Below, in pieces: positions 1 to 10,821 of a stretch of 64,000 nt of DNA (position 1 is its first letter; each line of letters begins with the position of its first letter). Below the pieces are notes generated by a model, which was given only the letters and a program-made list of their open reading frames with translations, had not been told where the DNA came from and did not search any database. A program made the position numbers and the translations under genes. Source of the DNA: Cyrtodaria siliqua (lineage: Eukaryota; Mollusca; Bivalvia; Adapedonta; Hiatellidae); NCBI GenBank assembly GCA_037043455.1, contig JAWPHD010010960.1, positions 24,154 to 88,153 on the forward strand. Direction: 5' to 3'.

Positions 1-697
1 CATAATTTAGCTTTTGAATACAAAAGTTATCTGGTATTTCTTAATTGTTTTTAGACCAAAAATCAGAGCACAACACAATAAATATACAACATTCTTTAAT
101 GTGTTATTATGTGTACTGGTCACAAATGCTTTATTGGGTGGGCCTCATAATCTGAAAAAAAATTGAATATCACACTTTGCTCATGAAATTGTTTGGCTAA
201 CAGTGATTTACAGTTACCTATAGAAATTCTCTCCCCCCCCCAAATACAATAGGCTCGAAATGTGTCTTTAACCACTGAGATAGCGAGGCCGCTCACAAGC
301 ATAGAAAGTTAAAAACATAAAGACTGCATAACAAAATATTGTCCTTTTATGAAATTATTATAAAACTTCTTTAGTTACCAAATTATTTATGCAGTTTAAT
401 TAATTTAATTGCATTAATTACCCCACTCCACCCCCCTCCCCAACCCCACCCCCCCACCATCTCTGGAGTGGGTATTGTAATAGTGGCTGTCAATGCGTTG
501 GTCTGTTTGAAAGCTTAATGCAAAAGCTTAACACTCCATATTACCCGTAACTTTTGCATACATATACCCTGATCAAAATTCCCAGTTGCTCACGTTTGTA
601 TCTTGTAACTAATTTTCTTAGTATAAATCTGTGTTATAATAGTTGTGTGATAAGTATTTTGTTTTGACCAATAGTTTGTAAAATATTTATTTGTTGT
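1..697. other. AT-rich non-coding stretch
   Basis: I see no gene or mobile-element structure here. Positions about 421-461 are a C-rich low-complexity run (CCCCACTCC / CCCCCACC type), and the rest is AT-rich. The short open frames have no recognisable protein. Confidence 0.6.
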
Positions 698-1960
698 TAT
701 GCCCCCAGCCCTCAACAAAGTTTGAGAGGTGGTATATAGGATTCACTGCATTGTTTGGTCGGGTTGGTCGGTCGGTTGGTCGGTCTGTAGAATCTTGTGG
801 ATCAAACTACTTTTACAGTTTTCCAGCTTAATATACATTTTGTTTTGTTTGTATGGCATTTTACGTCATTTTCTACACATGTACGGTTATATATGACGGT
901 CATTTTTTTTTTGTGGTGGAGGCAGACCACCCACTTTTCCTGGGTAGAACCAGTACTGTACACTTCCCGCCATCCATAAGAATCAACTTAATATACATGA
1001 TGAACATGAACTGTACATTGTGCGAGACACAATTTTAGTTTGTCTCGGTCAATTCCATGCAGAGTTATTGCTCTTGCACTTAGTCAAAATTGCAATCTTG
1101 TGGAGTGAACTACATTAACAGTTTTGAAGACATTGAATTGAAACTTTGTGTATATGATCAAACTGAAGTGTAGATGTGCGTGACACAATTTCAGTTTTTC
1201 TCGGTCAATTCCATGCGGAGTTGTTGCCCTTTCATTAGTCAGAATTGCTATATTCAACATATGCAATCTTGTGGAGTGAACTTCTTTTACAGTTTTGAAG
1301 ATGTTGAATTGAAACTTTGTGTTTGTGATAAACATGAAGTGTACATGTGTGTGACACAATTTTGGTGCTGCTCAGTGAATGACATGCAGAGTTATTGCCC
1401 TTGATCTGCACTTATTCAAAATTGCTATATATTCAGCATATGCAATCCTGTGGAGCAAACTACTTCTACAGTTTTCCAGATATTCAATTGAAACTTTGTA
1501 TATAATTATGATTAAAATGAAGTGTAGATGTGTGTCACACAATTTTGGTTTGGCTCGGTCAATTCCATGCATAGTTATTGCCCTTGCACTTAGTCAAAAT
1601 TGCTATATTCAGCATTTGCAATCTTGTAGAGTAAACTACTTCAACAGTTTTCAAGATATTAAATTGGAACTTTGTATATAATTATGATCAACGAGAAGTG
1701 TAGATGTGCATGACACAATTTCAGTTTGTCTAGGTCAATTCCAAGCGGAGTTAGTGCCCTTGCATTAGTCAAAATTGCTATATTCAACATATGCAACCTT
1801 GTGGAGTGAACTTCTTTTACAGTTTTGAAGATATTGAATTGAAACTTTGTGTATATGATGAACATGAAGTGTACATGTGTGTGACACAATTTTGGTGCAG
1901 CTCAGTGGATCTCATGCAGAGTTATTGCCCTTGTTCTGCACTAGACCTTTCAAATGTTGC
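698..1960 (+). repeat. Family G tandem array, ~175-bp unit, with GGTCGGTC head
   Basis: The block opens with a GCCCCCAGCC...GAGGTGGTATATAGG head followed by a GGTCGGTTGGTCGGTC microsatellite (about 755-787). It then runs as degenerate direct repeats. The marker GCAATCTTGTGGAGTGAAC recurs near 1093, 1263, 1442, 1618 and 1792, a spacing of about 170-179 bp. Each unit also carries TGACACAATTTTGG and CAGAGTTATTGCCCTTG. The open frames across it repeat with the unit and are not genes. The head-plus-microsatellite-plus-tandem-body layout matches the other repeat families in this window. Confidence 0.85.
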
Positions 1961-2520
1961 TTATAGTTGTATCTTGGGTACCCTCCAAGCAAAGGGCAGA
2001 TAACTTAATAAATTTTAGGTTCAACTTTTGCATTTAGGTCACTTTTTCACAAACTGTATGCACTAGACCTTTAAAACTTTGCTTATAGTTGTATCTCGAG
2101 TGGTACCTCACAACGTGACAAAGCAAATGTGGAAGTGACCTTGACCCTCCAAGCAAAGGGCAGATAACTTAATAATTTTTACCTTCAACTTTTACATTTA
2201 GGTCACTTTTTCACAAACCGTATGCACTAAGACATTTCAAACTTTGATTATAGTTGTAACTTGAGTGGTACATTGCAACGTGACAAAGCAAATGTGGATG
2301 TGACCTTCACCATCCAAGCAAAGGGCAGACAACTTTAATTGTTACATTTACATCACTCTCTCATGAACTATAATTATGCACTAGATGTTTTAAACCTAGT
2401 TTATAGCTTAATCTTTGGAAGAAAACATATTCTATTTTGACATGGTTGTGTCTTGGGTAGTGCATCTTTTTGGATGCATGGATTTCATCTATGACCTTGA
2501 CCTACTTTCTGGAGCTATTT
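1961..2520 (+). repeat. Family I tandem repeats, ~165-bp unit
   Basis: About three direct repeats carry the blocks GTATGCACTAGACCTTT, TTATAGTTGTATCT, AACGTGACAAAGCAAATGTG and CCAAGCAAAGGGCAGATAAC. The same unit forms arrays at 60165-60780 and 63290-64000. No coding potential is visible. Confidence 0.85.
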
Positions 2521-2720
2521 TTTTTTAGCTCTACTGGCCGAGGGTCTTCATTTTTCATATGATCTTTACCAAACTTCAACAGATTGTTAATATCAATGAA
2601 ATCTCGCACAAATTCGAAAACCAGCCAGATCGGACTAGTAACAGCGGAGTTATGGCCCTTGATTTAGTTAAAACATTCTATATTTTGCCTCGTTAACACG
2701 ATAGGGCTTTCATTTTTCAT

Positions 2721-3041
2721 GAGGGCTGGCGTGGCGCAGTCGGTAGCGCGGCGGATTTGTAACCGGAGGCCCCGGGTTCAATCCTCCGTGGTGCCACTGT
2801 GTTCCGTCGCGTGTTCTTGGGCAAGACACTTTTCCTTAGCCTCGTCCGTCGGATGGGGACGTAAACCGGGCGGTCCCGTGTATGGGTCTATCCTCCGAGC
2901 ACGTTAAAGAACCATAGGAATCTATTCGATAATAAGAGTAGGGCAGGTTCCCGGATTCCTATGTATCCTTCCCCTCTCTCTGGGGCGGCTTTAAATAACC
3001 TATACTGTGTTGATGAGCCGTTAAACAACATTCAATTCAAT
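2721..3041 (+). mobile_element. tRNA-derived SINE with 11-bp target-site duplication
   Basis: The 5' part is tRNA-like, with an A box near TGGCGCAGTCGGTAGCGC and a B box GGGTTCAATCC. The body carries GTTCTTGGGCAAGACACTT, a motif seen in central domains of several metazoan SINEs. The tail is TTCAATTCAA. TCATTTTTCAT flanks both sides (2710-2720 and 3042-3052). The paralogue near 60980 has this sequence once with no SINE, which confirms the boundaries. Another copy of the family is at 30135-30430. The SINE is non-autonomous; its partner LINE is not identifiable here. Confidence 0.9.
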
Positions 3042-3083
3042 TCATTTTTCATCTGATCTTTACCAAACTTTACCAGGTGTTTT

Positions 3084-3275
3084 CACGGGTGGCTGTATCG
3101 GTGTTGGTAACTAAAAAAAAAAAAAACAAAAAAAAAAACAATTGAGACTATAACTACGATACTCTGGGACATTTTTTTCAGGAAAACTTAAAATAGGTTT
3201 GTTTTCAACAAATTATTATTTATTTTTTTTTAGTTCCCAACACCGATACAGCCAACACCGCTACAGCCACCTGTG
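3084..3275. mobile_element. 192-bp MITE, hAT-like (8-bp target duplication)
   Basis: The terminal inverted repeats start CACGGGTGGCTGTA on the left and CACAGGTGGCTGTA on the complement of the right end. They continue with CGGTGTTGG and then ACTAAAAAA. The right end has an extra copy of the CGGTGTTGG segment. The flanks are GGTGTTTT (3076-3083) and GATGTTTT (3276-3283), an 8-bp duplication with one mismatch. The uninterrupted paralogue at about 61012 reads GATGTTTT. No ORF is present. Assignment to hAT rests only on the 8-bp duplication. Confidence 0.75.
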
Positions 3276-3338
3276 GATGTTTTATTAGTATTTTTTTTTT
3301 TTTAAATATGTTTTAAATAGCTATATATAATTTTCATA

Positions 3339-4950
3339 TTTTTAGCTCAACTGATCAGAGATCAGCGGAGCTTATGCCGTGGTGCGGTGTCCGTCGTCCG
3401 TCCGTCTGTCCGTCTGTCCGTCTGTCCGTCTGTCCGTCTGTCTGTCCGTAAACTTTTATTTGTAGCGACTTCACAGCTGAAACTACTGGATGGATATTCA
3501 TGAAACTTTACAGAAATGTTGCCCATAAAGTCTAGTTGATCCTAGCAAAAATTCATGTTGATGTGAAATCCAAGATGGCCGCCAAAGCTAAAAATAGAGT
3601 TTTAAAATACAAGTTTGTAGCGACTTCTTCTTGAAAACTATAAGTGATATTGATATGGGACTTTTTCTAAAATGATCAGCATGACATGATGTTGATCCTA
3701 GTCAAAAATCGTTTTGATTCAATGTTAAACATGGCTGCCAGCGGCCATCTTTGTTTACATAGAGTTATATAGTAAAAACTTGTAGCGACTACTTCTCTGA
3801 AACTACTTAGCGGATTGTCATGAAACTTTACAGGAATGTTGCTCTTGATGTCTAATTGATCCTAGAAAAATTTCAGGTCGGCCGGAAATTCAAGATGGCC
3901 GTCACAGCTAAAAATAGTTTTTTAAAAAATAAGTTTGTAGCGACTACTTCTTGAAAACTATAAGTGATATTGATATGGGACTTTTTCTAAAATGATCAGC
4001 ATTACATGATGTTGATCCTAGTCAAAAATCGTTTTGATTCAACGTTAAACATGGCTGCCAGCGGCCATCTTTGTTTACATAGAGTTATATAGTAAAAACT
4101 TGTAGCGACTACTCCTCTGAAACTACTTGGCGGATTGTCATGAAACTTTACAGGAATGTTGCTCTTGATGTCTAATTGATCCTATCAAAATTTCAGGTCG
4201 GCCGGAAATTCAAGATGGCCGTCACAGCTAAAAATAGATTTTTAAAAAATAAGTTTGTAGCGACTACTTCTTGAAAACTATAAGTGATATTGATATGGGA
4301 CTTTTTCTAAAATGATCAGCATGACATGATGTAGATCCTTGTGGAAAATTATTTTGATTCGACGTTAAACATGGCTGCCAGTGGCCATCTTTGTTTACAT
4401 AGAGTTATATAGTAAAAACTTGTAGCGACTACTCCTCTGAAACTACTAGACGGATGTTCATGAAACTTCACAGGAATGTTGCTCTTGATGTCTAGTTGAT
4501 CCTAGAAAAATTTCAGGTCGGCCGGAAATTCAAGATGGCCGCCACAGCTAAAAATAGATTTAAAATAAATAAATTTGTAGCGACTACTTCTTCAAAACAA
4601 TAAGAGATATTGATATGGGACTTTTTCTAAAATGATCAGTATGACATGATGTTGGTCCTTGTCGAAAATCGTTTTGATTTGACCTTAAACATGGCTGCTT
4701 TGTTTACATAGAGTTATATAATGAAAACTTGTAGCGACTACTTCTTTGAAACTACCTGACGGATTTTCATGAAACTTTACAGGAATGTTGCTCTTAATGT
4801 CTTATTGATCTTAGCAAAATTTCAGGTCGGCCTGAAATTCAAGATGGTCGCCACGGTTAAAAATAGATTTTCAAAAAACAAGTCTGTAGCGACTACTTCC
4901 TGAAATCAAAATCAATCAGTAGAGCTTCAAGGTCATTGACCTCTTGTTTT
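3339..4950 (+). mobile_element. Family A element, copy 1 (head, ~4 units, tail)
   Basis: The copy starts TTTTTAGCTCAACTGATC with a hairpin head (the two arms separated by AGA), then AGCTTATGCCGTGGTGCGG and a (CCGTCTGT)n microsatellite. The body is built from units of about 320 bp: the marker GTAGCGACTACTTCTTGAAA recurs near 3617, 3937 and 4257. Each unit contains ATGATCAGCATGACATGATG, CATGGCTGCCAG, GCCATCTTTGTTTACATAG and TTCAAGATGGCCG. The copy ends ATCAGTAGAGCT, then CAAGGTCATTGACCTCTTGTT split as tail palindrome plus TTGTT. There is no protein coding. Helentron-like architecture is inferred. Confidence 0.85.
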
Positions 4951-5019
4951 TGATTATTTTTATGATTTTTTTTTTATTTGATACATTTATTGATTTATTG
5001 TTTTAATTATTGATTATTA

Positions 5020-7164
5020 TTTTTAGCTCTACTGATCAGAGATCAGCAGAGCTTATGCCGTGGTGCGGCGTCCGTCTGTCCGTCTGTCCGTCTGTCTGTC
5101 CGTAAACTTTTATTTGTAGCGACTTCACAGCTGCAACTACTGGATGGATATTCATGAAACTTTACAGAAATGTTGCCCATAAAGTCTAGTTGATCCTAGC
5201 AAAAATTCATGTTGATGTGAAATCCAAGATGGCCGCCAAAGCTAAAAATAGAGTTTTAAAATACAAGTTTGTAGCGACTTCTTCTTGAAAACTATAAGTG
5301 ATATTGATATGGGACTTTTTCTAAAATGATCAGCATGACATGATGTTGATCCTAGTCAAAAATCGTTTTGATTCAACGTTAAACATGGCTGCCAGCGGCC
5401 ATCTTTGTTTACATAGAGTTATATAGTAAAAACTTGTAGCGACTACTTCTCTGAAACTACTTGGCGGATTGTCATGAAACTTTACAGGAATGTTGCTCTT
5501 GATGTCTAATTGATCCTAGAAAAATTTCAGGTCGGCCGGAAATTCAAGATGGCCGTCACAGCTAAAAATAGATTTTTAGCTCTACTGATCAGAGATCAGC
5601 AGAGCTTATGCCGTGGTGCGGCGTCCGGCGTCCGTCCGTCTGTCTGTTGTCCGTAAACTTTTTTTTGTAGCGACTACTCCTCTGAAACTACTGAATGGAT
5701 TTTCATGAAACTTTACGGAAATGTTGCCCATGAAGTCTAGTTGATCCTAGCAAAAATTCATGTAGATGTGAAATCCAAGATGGCCACCAAATCTAAAAAT
5801 AGGTTTTTAAAAAACAAGTTTGTAGCGACTACTTCTTGAAAACTCTAAGGGATATTGATATGGGACTTTTTATAAAATGATCAGCATGACATGATGTGGG
5901 TCCTTGTCGAAAATCGTTTTGATTCGACGTTAAACATGGCTGCCAGCGGCCATCTTTGTTTACATAGAGTTATATAATGAAAACTTGTAGCGACTACTCC
6001 TCTGAAACTACTTGACGGATTTTCATGAAACTTCACAGGAATGTTGCTCTTGATGTCTTATTGATCCTAGCAAAATTTCAGGTCGGCCGGAAATTCAAGA
6101 TGGCCGCCACGGCTAAAAATAGATTTTTAAAAAATAAGTTTGTAGCGACTACTTCTTGAAAACTATAAGAGATATTGATATGGGACTTTTTATAAAATGA
6201 TCAGCATGACATGATGTGGGTCCTTGTCGAAAATCGTTTTGATTCGACGTTAAACATGGCTGCCAGCGGCCATCTTTGTTTACATAGAGTTATATAATGA
6301 AAACTTGTAGCGACTACTCTTCTGAAACTACTTGACGGATTTTCATGAAACTTCACAGGAATGTTGCTCTTGATGTCTTATTGATCCTAGCAAAATTTCA
6401 GGTCGGCCGGAAATTCAAGATGGCCGCCACGGCTAAAAATAGATTTTTAAAAAATAAGTTTGTAGCGACTACTTCTTGAAAACTATAAGTGATATTGATA
6501 TGGGACTTTTTCTAAAATGATCAGCATGACATGATGGTTATTCAAGTCGAACATTATTTTGATTCGACGTTAAACATGGCTGCCAGTGGCCATCTTTGTT
6601 TACATAGAGTTATATAATGATAACTTGTAGCGACTACTCCTCTGAAACTACTTGACGGATTTTCATGAAACTTCACACGAATGTTGCTCTTGATGTCTTA
6701 TTGATCTTAGCAAAATTTCAGGTCGGCCGAAAATTCAAGATGGCCGCCATGGCTAAAAATAGATTTTTAAAAAATAAGTTTGTAGCGACTACTTCTTGAA
6801 AACTATAAGAGATATTGATATGGGACTTTTTCTAAAATGATCAGCATGACATGATGGTTATCCGAGTCGAACATTATTTTGATTCAATGTTAAACATGGC
6901 TGTCAGTGGCCATCTTTGTTTACATAGAGTTATATAATGAAAACTTGTAGCGACTACTCCTCTGAAACTACTTGACGGATTTTCATGAAACTTCACAGGA
7001 ATGTTGCTCTTGATGTCTAATTGATCCTAGCAAAATTTCAGGTCAGCCGGAAATTCAAGATGGCCACCACGGCTAAAAATAGATTTTCAAAAACCCAGTT
7101 TGTAGCGACTACTTCCTGAAATCAAAATCAATCAGTAGAGCTTCAAGGTCATTGACCTCTTGTT
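5020..7164 (+). mobile_element. Family A element, copy 2, with a second head at 5573
   Basis: A first head at 5020 is followed by about 1.7 units. A second full head (TTTTTAGCTCTACTGATC) then begins at 5573, directly after GCTAAAAATAGA of the unit, and runs through about four units to the standard tail ending at 7164. The internal head sits in the T-run where one unit would normally pass to the next. The copy looks like a partial element joined to a complete one. Confidence 0.85.
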
Positions 7165-8188
7165 AAAAAATAAGTTTGTAGCGACTACTTCTTGAAAACT
7201 ATAAGTGATATTGATATGGGACTTTTTCTAAAATGATCAGCATTACATGATGTTGATCCTAGTCAAAAATTGTTTTGATTCAACGTTAAACATGGCTGCC
7301 AGCGGCCATCTTTGTTTACATAGAGTTATATAGTAAAAACTTGTAGCGACTACTCCTCTGAAACTACTTGGCGGATTGTCATGAAACTTCACAGGAATGT
7401 TGCTCTTGATGTCTTATTGATCCTAGAAAAAGTTCAGGTCGGCCAGAAATTCAAGATGGCCGTCACAGCTAAAAATAGATTTTTAAAAAATAAGTTTGTA
7501 GCGACTACTTCTTGAAAACTATAAGTGATATTGATATGGGACTTTTTCTAAAATGATCAGCATGACATGATGTAGATCCTTGTGGAAAATTATTTTGATT
7601 CGACGTTAAACATGGCTGCCAGTGGCCATCTTTGGTTACATAGAGTTATATAGTAAAAACGTGTAGCGACTACTCCTCTGAAACTACTTGACGGATGTTC
7701 ATGAAACTTCACAGGAATGTTGCTCTTGATGTCTAGTTGATCCTAGAAAAATTTCAGGTCGGCCGGAAATTCAAGATGGCCGCCACAGCTAAAAATAGAT
7801 TTAAAATAAATAAGTTTGTAGCGACTACTTCTTCAAAACAATAAGAGATATTGATATGGGACTTTTTCTAAAATGATCAGTATGACATGATGTTGGTCCT
7901 TGTCGAAAATCGTTTTGATTTGACCTTAAACATGGCTGCTTTGTTTACATAGAGTTATATAATGAAAACTTGTAGCGACTACTTCTTTGAAACTACCTGA
8001 CGGATTTTCATGAAACTTCACAGGAATGTTGCTCTTAATGTCTTATTGATCTTAGCAAAATTTCAGGTCGGCCGGAAATTCAAGATGGCCGCCACGGTTA
8101 AAAATAGATTTTCAAAAAACAAGTCTGTAGGGACTACTTCCTGAAATCAAAATCAATCAGTAGAGCTTCAAGGTCATTGACCTCTTGT
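7165..8188 (+). mobile_element. Headless family A copy joined to the preceding tail
   Basis: Immediately after the tail TTGTT of the previous copy the sequence resumes in the middle of a unit (AAAAAATAAGTTTGTAGCG). It runs through about three units to a second complete tail with the palindrome AGGTCATTGACCT near 8170. No head is present. It closely matches 4250-4950 in unit variants, for example the CATGGCTGCTTTGTTTACAT deletion variant. It is therefore probably a duplicated segment. Confidence 0.8.
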
Positions 8189-8387
8189 TTTATTTGTATA
8201 TTTATTGATTTTTTTTTTATTGATTTTTTTAATTTTTTTTTTTTTAATTCATTATTTTTTGGAATAACTTTTTTTTTTTAATGGTGTTAATGCCGTGTTA
8301 GTAGGAAGGATTGCTATGATTTCTAGTTGTGCCTATTGTGTTTTTTTTCGGTTCGTTGACTTTTGATGAAGTTGCGTCCCCTTGACA
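8189..8387. other. AT-rich spacer between family A copies
   Basis: The stretch is T-rich low complexity with no gene or recognisable element. Confidence 0.6.
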
Positions 8388-8956
8388 TTTTTAGCTCTAC
8401 TGATCAGAGATCAGCAGAGCTTATGCCGTGGTGCGGCGTCCGTCTGTCCGTAAACTTTTTTTGTAGCGACTTCTCCTCTGAAAGTACTGAATGGATTTTC
8501 ATGAAACTTTACAAAAATGTTGCCCATGAAGTCTAGTTGATCCTTGCAAAAATTGATGTTTAAAAAACAAGTTTGTAGCGACTTCTTCATGAAAACTATA
8601 AGTTATATTGATATGGGACTTTTTGTAAAATGATCAGCATGACATGATGGTTATAAGAGTCAAACATTATTTTGATTCGACGATAAACATGGCTGTCAGC
8701 GGCCATCTTTGTTTACATAGAGTTATATAATGAAAACTTGTAGCGACTATTCCTGTGAAACTACTTGACGGATTTTCATGAAACTTCACAGGAATGTTGC
8801 TCTTGATGTCTAATTGATCCTAGCAAAATTTCAGGTCGGCCGGAAATTTAAGATGGCCGCCACGGCTAAAAATAATTTTTCAAAAAACAAGTCTGTAGCG
8901 ACTACTTCCTGAAATCAAAATCAATCGGTAGAGCTTCAAGGTCATTGACCTCTTGT
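8388..8956 (+). mobile_element. Short family A copy (about one unit)
   Basis: The head with the CTGATCAGAGATCAG hairpin is at 8391. It is followed by a shortened first unit lacking the GATGGCCGCC segment, one full unit, and the intact tail ending at 8956. It is the shortest copy in this block with both ends and shows that unit number varies. Confidence 0.85.
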
Positions 8957-9225
8957 TAGTTACTAAAATGTTAACAATCTCATTTAAGCATCCTTGACCG
9001 TTTTATTTTTAAGACCAGCCCCCGTTAGGCGAGACATTTGAATCCACGGATTTCTTGTAATAAAATGAAACATGGATATTCCTAAATTACGTCCCTTTTA
9101 ATTGAATATCGTTTGAAATTCTAGTAACTGTAGTTCAGCATTAACATTAAAAATGGTAAAATGGCAGGAACATGATTTATGTGTCATAAAATTGTGCTGT
9201 TAACATTTGGAATTTAAATCAAGGT
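8957..9225. other. Unique AT-rich spacer
   Basis: No coding potential or repeat recognised. It separates two complete family A copies, so they look like independent insertions or separated duplicates. Confidence 0.5.
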
Positions 9226-10821
9226 ATTTTTAGCTCTACTGATCAGAAATCAGCAGAGCTTATGCCGTGGTGCGGCGTCCGTCGTCCGTCCGTCTGTCCG
9301 TCCGTCCGTCCGTTAACTTTTATTTGTAGCGACTACTCCTCTGAAACTACTGGATGGATATTCATAAAACTTTACAGAAATGTTGCCCATGAAGTCTAGT
9401 TGATCCTAGCAAAAATTCATGTTGATGTGAAATCCAAGATGGAGGGCAAAGCTAAAAATAGATTTTTTAAATTCAAGTTTGTAGCGACTACTTCTTGAAA
9501 ACTATAAGTGATATTGATATGGGACTTTTTCTAAAACGATCAGCATGACATGATGTTGGTCCTTGTCGAAAATCGTTTTGATTTGACGTTAAACATGGCT
9601 GCCAGCGGCCATCTTTGTTTACATAGAGTTATATAATGAAAACTTGTAGCGACTACTCCTCTGAAACTACTTGACGGATTTTCATGAAACTTCACAGGAA
9701 TGTTGCTCTTGATGTCTTAATGATCCTAGCAAAATTTCAGGTCGGCCGGAAATTCAAGATGGCCGCCACGGCTAAAAATAAATTTTCAAAATACAAGTTT
9801 GTAGCGACTACTTCTTGAAAACTATAAGTGATATTGATATGGGACTTTTTCTAAAATGATCAGCATGACATGATGTTGGTCCTTATCAAAAATCGTTTTG
9901 ATTCGACGTTGAACGTGGCTGCCAGCGGCCATCTTTGTTTACATAGAGTTATATAGTAAAAACTTGTAGCGACTACTCCTCTGAAACTACTTGGCGGATT
10001 TTCATGAAACTTTACAGAATGTTGCTCTTAATGTTTAATTGATCCTAGCAAAATTTCAGATCGGCCAGAAATTCAAGATGGCTGCCACAGTTAAAAATAG
10101 ATTTTTATAAAATTAGTTTGTAGCGACTACTTCTTGAAAACTATAAGTGATATTGATATGGGACTTTTTCTAAAATGATCAGCATGACATGATGGTTATC
10201 CGAGTCGAACATTATTTTGATTCGACATTAAACATGGCTGCCAGTGGCCATCTTTGTTTACATAGAGTTATATAATGAAAACTTGTAGCGACTACTCCTC
10301 TGAAACTACTTGACGGATTTTCATGAAACTTCACAGAAATGTTGCTCTTGATGTCTTATTGATCCTAGCAAAATTTCAGGTCGGCCGGAAATTCAAGATG
10401 GCCGCCATGGCTAAAAATAGATTTTCAAAATACAAGTTTGTAGCGACTACTTCTTGAAAACTATAAGTGATATTGATATGGGACTTTTTCTAAAATGATT
10501 AGCATGACATGATGGTTATCCGAGTCGAACATTATTTTGATTCGACATTAAACATGGCTGCCAGTGGCCATCTTTGTTTACATAGAGTTATATAATGAAA
10601 ACTTGTAGCGACTACTCCTCTGAAACTACTTGACGGATTTTCATGAACTTCACAGGAATGTTGCTCTTGATGTCTAATTGATCCTAGCAAAATATCAGGT
10701 CGGCCGGAAATTCAAGATGGCCGCCACGGCTAAAAATAAATTTTCAAAAAACAAGTTTGTAGCGACTACTTCCTGAAATCAAAATCAATCAGTAGAGCTT
10801 CAAGGTCATTGACCTCTTGTT
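9226..10821 (+). mobile_element. Family A element, complete copy
   Basis: The head at 9230 (CTACTGATCAGAAATCAG, one base changed in the loop region) leads into a CCGTCCGTCTGTCCGT microsatellite. About four units of 320 bp follow, then the tail with AGGTCATTGACCT and TTGTT ending at 10821. Unit variants differ by small substitutions only. There are no ORFs of note. Confidence 0.85.

Larger units (their letters stand above)
2521..3300 (+). repeat. Family E fragment interrupted by two younger insertions
   Basis: The block begins with a TTTTAGCTCTACTGGCC head and the family E text TCATATGATCTTTACCAAAC, ATCAATGAAA and GCGGAGTTATGGCCCTTG. It is split at 2721-3041 by a SINE and at 3084-3275 by a small hAT-like element. 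The uninterrupted paralogue at 60798-61020 reads straight through both sites, so this copy is older than both insertions. Confidence 0.8.

Noticed and set aside
1084..2003. Several ORFs of 66-100 codons on both strands
   Set aside because: They repeat with the 175-bp family G unit and change frame with it, as expected of non-coding tandem repeats.
2719..2907. 62-codon ORF over the SINE
   Set aside because: It is the tRNA-derived SINE read as protein.
3339..10821. CRISPR-like array because of regular repeats
   Set aside because: Units are about 320 bp with no short repeat/unique spacer pattern, and the context is clearly eukaryotic.
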